The notes under the pieces: model-generated
Told to the model about the DNA's origin: nothing
Database searches by the model: none
Seen by the model: only the letters and a program-made list of their open reading frames with translations
Program-made: the position numbers and the translations under genes
Origin: Treponema sp.
GTDB lineage: Bacteria; Spirochaetota; Spirochaetia; Treponematales; Treponemataceae
DNA length: 20,770 bases
Assembly: GCA_024691105.1 (NCBI GenBank)
Contig: JAILNY010000148.1
Coordinates: forward strand, 1-20,770
Direction: 5' to 3'
Shown: one piece after another, positions 15,910 through 20,770 of the stretch
Layout: each line of letters starts with the position of its first letter
Position numbering within the stretch: position 1 is the stretch's first letter

Positions 15910-17375
15910 ATACACCTTACATTATGCCTGATGAAAAAGGGCTTTCTGTGCAGAACCCAAAAAGCGAGGTTCTTCTTTTTCTTCAGGAAGAACTTGTTCC
16001 TATCCGCAGAAAAAAAAGAGTAACAACATACGATCTTGAAAGAGAATATGCAAAGACTCGAAAGAATAAAAATTATTCAATCTGGATTACGCTTGCTTTA
16101 ACTGTTGTCGGTGTTGTGCTTTCTACCTGGGGAATAATGGCTGGAGTGTCTGCCGCAGATAAACAGAATGAAGTTGCACTTGAAGCCTTTGAAGACCTTA
16201 ATCTTAAACGATTGTTCGACGCTCTTTCAAAGACTCAGGATCTTTACGAAAAGGCTTCTAAGACAAAGGCTGAATTACAGGCAGCCCTTGATGCAAAACT
16301 TTTACAGGCAAAGCGTACAAGAGATTCAGATCTTGAATATATTAAAAAGCTTTCGTTAAGTCGTGCTGCAAGGCTTGAACGTGAGCAGCGCATTTTTGAA
16401 GCACATAAAAAAGCTGTTGCAAGTGCGCACGACGAATTTGACGAAAAACTGAGCGTTGCAGAACTTGAACTTAAACAGTATGAGGAACAGTTAAAGAGCT
16501 TTGACAGTGAAAATGTTGCAAAGGCTCAGGACTGGGAAAAACAGATGGACTCTCAGCGTCAGATTTATGAGATAGAAAAGACAAAGCTTGTAGAAGATTA
16601 CGAAGCAAAGATTGAAGAACTTAAAAAGCAGATGGCTGACAGTCAGGAACGCAGCTACAAAGAAAAACGTACTGCGTTGAATGATGTTTCAAATCATTAC
16701 GAAGCACGTATTGCAAAGCTTGATCCTGTGATTAGAGACGGCCGTATTAATTCAATCATTCAAAAATCTTCATCTATGATTAATCCTGATTCTTTTAGTG
16801 TTGACGGAATTAATTCGCAGGTTAAAACTCCTGACGAAGAATTTACAGAAGAGCTTCAGAATCTTAAAGTCAAGTACGATGAATATGTTGCATTGAGCAG
16901 ATATTCTTCCGGAATTCCTTATTCAAATGGAATGGACGGCCTTGTAAGATCAGAGCGCCAGATTGCGTACGATATGGTCTTTGGGGCTGCGTCTGCCGGT
17001 GCAAAGAGAATCAGCGTATTAAAGAGTGAAAACGCGCAGCTTGCAGGTCAGGTAGAAAGTTACAGGGCAGAAGTTTCAAGGCTAAAGGCCGCTGCCGGTA
17101 ATACCGCTGCTTTGCTTGAAGGCTATGCTAAGACTGCAAAAGTTGACGGTATTATTACAGGTGCCGATTCTGCTGGCAGCATTGTAGTTTACATGCAGAA
17201 AGCTTCGCGTGCTGTTGTAAAAAATGACGGAAGTGCGCGCGTAGATATTCTTGACGGCGATATGAAAACTGTTGCAACCGGCGCTCTCTGGTTTAAGGAC
17301 AACGTTTATTTTGTATCGCTTGATGAAGAAGATGCAGAAATTTTGCCGGGCTACTTTGTAAAGATTACAAAGTAG
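15888..17375 (+). CDS. Membrane-anchored coiled-coil protein of unknown function
   Basis: I do not recognise the family. The 495-residue product has a hydrophilic N-terminal part of about 63 residues with a basic patch (RRKKR), one membrane segment (about 64-88, ending WGIMAGVSAA), and then a long Lys/Glu/Gln-rich region predicted to be coiled coil (about 95-290). A less regular stretch follows, then a second helical segment (about 365-410, LKSENAQLAGQVESYRAEV) and a C-terminal beta-rich domain (about 415-495) ending LPGYFVKITK. Taken as a type II single-pass protein, most of it would lie outside the cytoplasmic membrane. The start overlaps the cyclase gene by 22 nt, so the two are probably coupled and may work together; an alternative start at 15876 adds four residues. 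After the stop, a 43-nt gap separates it from the convergent lipoprotein gene. Confidence 0.85.
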   Translation: MGNDNKIDTPYIMPDEKGLSVQNPKSEVLLFLQEELVPIRRKKRVTTYDLEREYAKTRKNKNYSIWITLALTVVGVVLSTWGIMAGVSAADKQNEVALEAFEDLNLKRLFDALSKTQDLYEKASKTKAELQAALDAKLLQAKRTRDSDLEYIKKLSLSRAARLEREQRIFEAHKKAVASAHDEFDEKLSVAELELKQYEEQLKSFDSENVAKAQDWEKQMDSQRQIYEIEKTKLVEDYEAKIEELKKQMADSQERSYKEKRTALNDVSNHYEARIAKLDPVIRDGRINSIIQKSSSMINPDSFSVDGINSQVKTPDEEFTEELQNLKVKYDEYVALSRYSSGIPYSNGMDGLVRSERQIAYDMVFGAASAGAKRISVLKSENAQLAGQVESYRAEVSRLKAAAGNTAALLEGYAKTAKVDGIITGADSAGSIVVYMQKASRAVVKNDGSARVDILDGDMKTVATGALWFKDNVYFVSLDEEDAEILPGYFVKITK

Positions 17376-17418
17376 GGCGGAGTGAGTTTTCTGACGCATT
17401 GTTTACTATATAAATTAT

Positions 17419-18441
17419 TTATTCGATGACCAGTTTTTTATTAACGATAAAAACCTGGCTGCCGTTCAGTAAAAAGGCTGTTTTATAGTCAGACGGTTTT
17501 GTCTGTACTATGATGCAGCCTTTTTCTTTTGTAAAACTGTTTAACGGAATATATTGCGATAAAAAAATATCTGTCTCAGCAAGATTAAGTTTTTTAGTCT
17601 GGTTTTCTGTCAGCGCACTTGTGTCAAAATAACTTATTGAAAATTTCTGATCAGCATTTAATAGTTTTTCTACAGTTGAGTCGATGTCGCAGTTAAAGCT
17701 CAATGTGCACTTTTTTGTTTTAAGTGAATCGTATTTTTCAAACGAGGAATTATCTTTTTTGATAAGTTCATCGCGGAGCTTCTGCCAGTTAAAGCAGAGG
17801 GCGCTTTGTCGGTTTGGGTAATAAGAAGCGCTGGTTAAAACCTTTTGTGCGATGAGTGCGTAAGTTCCTTTTTGCCAGGAAGCGTCAGTTGTCAGAAAAG
17901 CTGAGCCTGCCCGGTTGATAAAGTCGTGCGGATAGACAGCGCCTGCGGGGTAAAAAAAATTGTCTGGTACTTTTGCGACGCCGCTTGCAGCGCTTTTTTC
18001 GGCGGTCTCGGTAGAAGCCGCGGTTGAATCAGCATTTGCGACATTTTGAATTACCGGCTGAACAATTATAGAACAAAAATCGTCTTTTTTGACATTCAGC
18101 TTAATTTCTGCACTGGCGGTTGGCTCTGAAAATTCTTTCGTCCCGTTTTCGTTTGTAACGCAGATTTTCCAGCTTAAAAGCGGCGGGTAGCCCGAATCGT
18201 CCGGTGGCCAGCCTGGGAGGGTTAGCGTAATGCATTCTTCTTTATTAAAAGAAATCGGCGACGAACAGCCGGAAAGAAGGGCTGCGCTTACTGCTATGGT
18301 GAGCGTAAGTGCGAGTGCGAAAGACGCCAGTTTGATATACGCCAGCGCGTGTGATGAGCGCACACGTGACGCCCGCTTGAAAGACGTCGGCGCGAGTGAT
18401 GCCGGCGCAAGAGGGTTAAATTTTATAAGTGACATTTTCAT
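17419..18441 (-). CDS. Predicted lipoprotein of unknown function
   Basis: The 340-residue product has a lipoprotein signal: the hydrophobic core LASFALALTLTIAVSAALLSGC with a LLSG-C lipobox and the lipidated cysteine at C59. Spirochaete lipoboxes are relaxed and this one fits. The mature part starts SSPISFNKEE and is of moderate size; I find no domain I can name. The stretch before the hydrophobic core (about residues 1-35) is unusually long and basic and corresponds to a GC-rich DNA patch. A signal peptide starting at the GTG for V27 would be more usual but has no ribosome-binding site. The ATG at 18441 lies inside an inverted repeat that could fold around it. The gene follows rnhA on the same strand with a 51-nt gap, so they may be co-transcribed. 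Confidence 0.82.
   Translation of the reverse strand: MKMSLIKFNPLAPASLAPTSFKRASRVRSSHALAYIKLASFALALTLTIAVSAALLSGCSSPISFNKEECITLTLPGWPPDDSGYPPLLSWKICVTNENGTKEFSEPTASAEIKLNVKKDDFCSIIVQPVIQNVANADSTAASTETAEKSAASGVAKVPDNFFYPAGAVYPHDFINRAGSAFLTTDASWQKGTYALIAQKVLTSASYYPNRQSALCFNWQKLRDELIKKDNSSFEKYDSLKTKKCTLSFNCDIDSTVEKLLNADQKFSISYFDTSALTENQTKKLNLAETDIFLSQYIPLNSFTKEKGCIIVQTKPSDYKTAFLLNGSQVFIVNKKLVIE
17430..17458. repeat. AT-rich inverted repeat between convergent genes
   Basis: CCAGTTTTTTAT (17430-17441) and ATAAAAACCTGG (17447-17458) pair over 12 positions with one mismatch and a 5-nt loop. It lies in the 3' end of the lipoprotein gene, 55 nt after the convergent coiled-coil gene. Neither strand has a T-run after it, so termination is possible but not shown. 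Confidence 0.4.
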
Positions 18442-18477
18442 ACATTATTCATATAGAAGTTTATGAAAAAATGTCAC
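18429..18477 (-). promoter_or_regulatory. Inverted repeat enclosing the lipoprotein start codon
   Basis: On the minus strand the arms are GTGACATTTTTTCATA and TATGAAAATGTCAC (14-16 nt, two unpaired bases), with a 19-nt loop. The ATG start at 18441 lies in the second arm, so a folded mRNA would bury it. No ribosome-binding sequence is seen. A regulatory role is an inference from position and pairing. Confidence 0.5.
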
Positions 18478-18492
18478 CAAAAATAAAAAAAA

Positions 18493-18945
18493 TTATCGGT
18501 TTTTTGCAATTTCCTGCTGACAGAGCTGATCGCAGACCTCGTTATATTCAATTCCTGCGTGACCTTTGACCCAGTTCCAGCTGACATTGAGAGCTGCGTT
18601 GAGTGAATCAAGCTTTTGCCATAAATCCTGATTTAATACCGGCTTTTTTGCAGCGGTGCGCCAGCCGTTCTTTTTCCAGTTTGTAATCCACGAAGTAATT
18701 CCGTTTTTTACATACTGACTGTCGCTGTAAAGGCTTACAGGTCGTCCGTTAAACTGCGGCGTATTCTGAACGGCAGTCAATGCCGAAATTGCCGCAGTAA
18801 GTTCCATTTTATTGTTGGTTGTATTTTTTTCACCACCTGAAAGTCTAAGTTCGTTTCCGTCTGCTAAAATTACAGCACCCCAGCCACCCGGTCCCGGGTT
18901 TCCTGAGCAGCCGCCGTCTGTGTAAATTACGATATCATCTGCCAT
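18493..18945 (-). CDS. rnhA: Ribonuclease HI
   Basis: This 150-residue enzyme cuts the RNA strand of RNA-DNA hybrids, removing R-loops and primers. The fold and catalytic set are complete: D10 in YTDGGCSGNPG, E48 in NNKMELTA, D75 in LYSDSQYV, D139 in NEVCDQL and the accessory H129 in VKGHAGIEYNE. The length equals the standard bacterial enzyme, and the W-rich segment (ITNWKKNGWRTA) matches the basic-protrusion region of the Escherichia coli type. The ATG at 18945 has no ribosome-binding sequence; a TATAAT lies 7 nt upstream, so the mRNA may be leaderless. It is divergent from groEL with a gap of 197 bp. Confidence 0.97.
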   Translation of the reverse strand: MADDIVIYTDGGCSGNPGPGGWGAVILADGNELRLSGGEKNTTNNKMELTAAISALTAVQNTPQFNGRPVSLYSDSQYVKNGITSWITNWKKNGWRTAAKKPVLNQDLWQKLDSLNAALNVSWNWVKGHAGIEYNEVCDQLCQQEIAKNR

Positions 18946-18952
18946 GTGTGTT

Positions 18953-18958
18953 ATTATA
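18953..18958 (-). promoter_or_regulatory. rnhA: Minus 10 hexamer of the rnhA promoter
   Basis: On the minus strand TATAAT lies with exactly 7 nt between it and the rnhA ATG. Initiation at the usual distance would place the first RNA base at or next to the A of ATG. No strong -35 is visible (TAGCAA at roughly the right distance). Confidence 0.45.
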
Positions 18959-19039
18959 AAAGATTTTGCGCGCGGTTGCTAGAGTTCTTCCTAATTGTCG
19001 GCGTGAAGTTAATCCAGGCGACGAACTTAAAAATTTTAC

Positions 19040-19068
19040 TTGTCATTTCGGTTATTTTTTACTATCTT
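19040..19068 (+). promoter_or_regulatory. groL: Sigma-70-type promoter of groEL
   Basis: TTGTCA (19040-19045) and TATCTT (19063-19068) are separated by 17 bp, matching 5 of 6 and 4 of 6 consensus bases. The start would fall near 19075, giving a leader of about 68 nt. No CIRCE element lies nearby. Confidence 0.5.
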
Positions 19069-19088
19069 TATTTGTAATCGTAAATTTT

Positions 19089-19119
19089 ATTCCACGGGAA
19101 TGCAAAAAAAACGTGGAAT
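19089..19119 (+). promoter_or_regulatory. groL: Hairpin in the groEL 5' leader
   Basis: ATTCCACG (19089-19096) and CGTGGAAT (19112-19119) are perfect inverted arms around a 15-nt loop that includes a run of eight A. It lies 7 nt upstream of the ribosome-binding sequence AAGGAG (19127-19132). It could be an mRNA structure or a protein-binding operator; which of these is unknown. Confidence 0.5.
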
Positions 19120-19126
19120 TCTATAT

Positions 19127-19132
19127 AAGGAG
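19127..19132 (+). promoter_or_regulatory. groL: Ribosome-binding site of groEL
   Basis: AAGGAG lies 10 nt upstream of the ATG at 19143. Together with the canonical MAKQ N-terminus this fixes the start and excludes the longer open frame that extends upstream to 18966. Confidence 0.7.
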
Positions 19133-19142
19133 CTATAATAAA

Positions 19143-20768
19143 ATGGCAAAACAGTTGTTATTTAACGAAGATGCACGCAAAAAGCTGCTTTCAGGTGCAC
19201 AGCAGATTGCAGAAGCAGTTAAAGTTACATTAGGACCATGCGGACGTATGGTAATGCTTGATAAAAAATACGGCGCACCTACAATCACAAAAGACGGTGT
19301 TTCTGTTGCAAAAGAAATCGAACTTGCAGATCCATATGAAAACATGGGTGCTCAGTTTGTTCGTGAAGTTGCTTCTAAGACAAATGACGATGCCGGTGAC
19401 GGTACAACAACTTCTACAGTATTGGCTTACGCTCTCGTTCGCGAAGGATTTAAATCAGTTGCAGCAGGAATGACTCCTATTGCTATTAAACGCGGAATGG
19501 ACAAGGCTGTAAAAACAGCAATCGACGAAATCAAAAAGAATGCAAAACCTGTAAAGGGAACTGATGATGTAACACACATCGCTACAATTTCTGCAAACAA
19601 TGATGAAGAAATCGGTAAAATGCTTGCTGATGCAATCGAAAAGGTTGGCAAAGACGGTGTTATTACTGTTGAAGAATCACAGAACATGGACACAACTGTA
19701 GATACAGTAGAAGGTATGCAGTTTGACCGCGGATATATTTCATCTTACTTTGTAAATGACCGCGACCGTATGGAAGCAAACTTTGATGAACCATATATTT
19801 TGATTCACGACAAGAAAATCTCTTCTATGAAAGACCTTCTTCCTGTTCTTGAAAAAGTTGCAAACGAAGGACGCGCTCTTATCATCATCGCAGAAGATGT
19901 TGACGGCGAAGCCCTTACAACTCTGGTATTGAACTCAATTCGTGGAACAATCAAAGTATGTGCTGTTAAGGCACCAGGCTTTGGTGACAGAAGAAAGGAT
20001 ATGCTCCAGGATATAGCAATCTTGACTGGTGGTCAGGTAATTTCTGAGGAACTCGGACTCAAGCTTGAAAGCGCAGATATTTCTATGCTCGGAAAAGCTA
20101 AGTCTGTTAAGATTGACAAAGACAATACAACAATCGTTGGTGGTGCCGGAACAAAGAAGAACATCACAGAACGCGTTAACGAAATCAAAGCTCAGATTGA
20201 AAAGACAACATCTTCTTATGACAAAGAACAGCTCCAGAAGCGTCTTGCAAAACTCGCTGGCGGTGTTGCAGTAATCAATGTTGGTGCTACAACAGAAACA
20301 GAAATGAAAGAAAAGAAGTTCCGCGTAGAAGATACAATCGCTGCTACAAAGGCTGCTCTTGAAGAAGGTATCGTTGCAGGTGGTGGACTTGCTCTTATCG
20401 AAGCATCTAAGGCACTTGAAACAATTCCAGAAGACTTGTCAGAAGATGAAAAAGTCGGATACAAGATTGTACGCCGTGCTCTTGAAGAACCTATCCGCCA
20501 GATTGCAGACAATGCTGGTGTTGACGGTGCAGTTGTTGCAGACAGAGCTAAGAAAGAAAAGAAGGGTGTTGGTTACAACGCTTACACAGGTGAATGGGTT
20601 AACATGATGGAAGCAGGAATTATTGACCCTGCAAAGGTAACATGTTCAGCTTTGATGAATGCCGCTTCTATTGCAGCTACAATGCTCACAACAGAATGTG
20701 CAATCACAGACATCCCTGAACCAAAAGCTCCGGCTCCTGCAGCTCCAGAGATGGGCGGCATGTACTAA
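19143..20768 (+). CDS. groL: Chaperonin GroEL (60 kDa)
   Basis: The 541-residue subunit of the tetradecameric cytoplasmic folding chamber runs the full expected length. Markers: the MAKQLLFNEDARK start; the nucleotide-binding DDAGDGTTT block (82-90); FDRGYISSYF and APGFGDRRK in the apical and intermediate domains; GGGLALIEA; and a C-terminal GGMY tail, shorter than the repeated GGM tail of many bacteria. One unusual feature is the normally invariant GPKGRNV, which reads GPCGRMV here (31-37). KVTCSALMNAA also replaces the usual Arg with Cys. groES is not adjacent upstream, where rnhA diverges; it must be elsewhere, as in Treponema pallidum. Two bases follow the stop before the window ends. Regulation appears to use its own promoter and leader hairpin rather than HrcA/CIRCE. 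Confidence 0.98.
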   Translation: MAKQLLFNEDARKKLLSGAQQIAEAVKVTLGPCGRMVMLDKKYGAPTITKDGVSVAKEIELADPYENMGAQFVREVASKTNDDAGDGTTTSTVLAYALVREGFKSVAAGMTPIAIKRGMDKAVKTAIDEIKKNAKPVKGTDDVTHIATISANNDEEIGKMLADAIEKVGKDGVITVEESQNMDTTVDTVEGMQFDRGYISSYFVNDRDRMEANFDEPYILIHDKKISSMKDLLPVLEKVANEGRALIIIAEDVDGEALTTLVLNSIRGTIKVCAVKAPGFGDRRKDMLQDIAILTGGQVISEELGLKLESADISMLGKAKSVKIDKDNTTIVGGAGTKKNITERVNEIKAQIEKTTSSYDKEQLQKRLAKLAGGVAVINVGATTETEMKEKKFRVEDTIAATKAALEEGIVAGGGLALIEASKALETIPEDLSEDEKVGYKIVRRALEEPIRQIADNAGVDGAVVADRAKKEKKGVGYNAYTGEWVNMMEAGIIDPAKVTCSALMNAASIAATMLTTECAITDIPEPKAPAPAAPEMGGMY

Positions 20769-20770
20769 TA

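Noticed and set aside
17430..17458. Classical terminator between the convergent coiled-coil and lipoprotein genes
   Set aside because: The stem is clear but no T-run follows on either strand; kept only as an inverted repeat.
18230..18466. A plus-strand reading frame opposite the lipoprotein signal region
   Set aside because: No ribosome-binding site and no recognisable protein; better explained as the reverse complement of a GC-rich segment.
18966..19142. An open reading frame continuing upstream from groEL
   Set aside because: The added residues do not resemble GroEL, and the canonical MAKQ start has AAGGAG upstream.
18946..19142. A CIRCE operator for HrcA before groEL
   Set aside because: Neither GCACTC nor GAGTGC half-sites occur in this gap.

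Overview
The window looks like a chromosomal segment from a Treponema-type spirochaete, most likely a host-associated (gut or rumen) member. The reasons are the composition (roughly 40% G+C by eye), a GroEL closely resembling treponemal GroEL as I remember it and not linked to groES, and a gene set of large TPR, coiled-coil and lipoprotein genes mixed with housekeeping genes. The assignment rests on protein resemblance, not on a search. I see no rRNA, tRNA, CRISPR array, insertion sequence, phage gene or attachment site.

Layout: (1) 1-3519 (+) is the 3' part of an ABC oligopeptide/dipeptide-type importer operon: the end of a family 5 solute-binding protein, two membrane permeases and one protein carrying two fused ATPase domains. 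The genes overlap or nearly touch, and the operon ends at a clear rho-independent terminator (3543-3579). (2) 3589-6790 (-) is uvrC followed by an 8-nt overlapping DUF763 gene, a likely DNA-repair pair. (3) 6797-11296 (+) starts divergently, only 6 bp from uvrC: an exported LamG-like/FN3 protein, then a 975-residue protein with 13 gapless TPR units, a long acidic disordered region and a helical C-terminus. (4) 11376-14138 (-) is murJ followed by an M24 Xaa-Pro-type peptidase. (5) 14215-17375 (+) is a membrane-bound class III adenylate cyclase and an overlapping gene for a membrane-anchored coiled-coil protein. (6) 17419-18945 (-) is rnhA (RNase HI) followed by a lipoprotein gene of unknown function. 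(7) 19143-20768 (+) is groEL with its own promoter and a 5'-leader hairpin, but no CIRCE operator.

The genes fall into small co-directional pairs: nutrient import, excision repair, cell-envelope synthesis (MurJ flips lipid II), cAMP signalling, RNA/DNA hybrid removal and protein folding. Most of this is ordinary core genome. The parts most worth a second look are the translationally coupled uvrC-DUF763 pair, the adenylate cyclase with its overlapping coiled-coil partner, a foreign-looking GC-rich patch in the lipoprotein signal region, a hairpin that buries the lipoprotein start codon, the unusual nucleotide-pocket motif in GroEL, and the probable leaderless transcript of rnhA.
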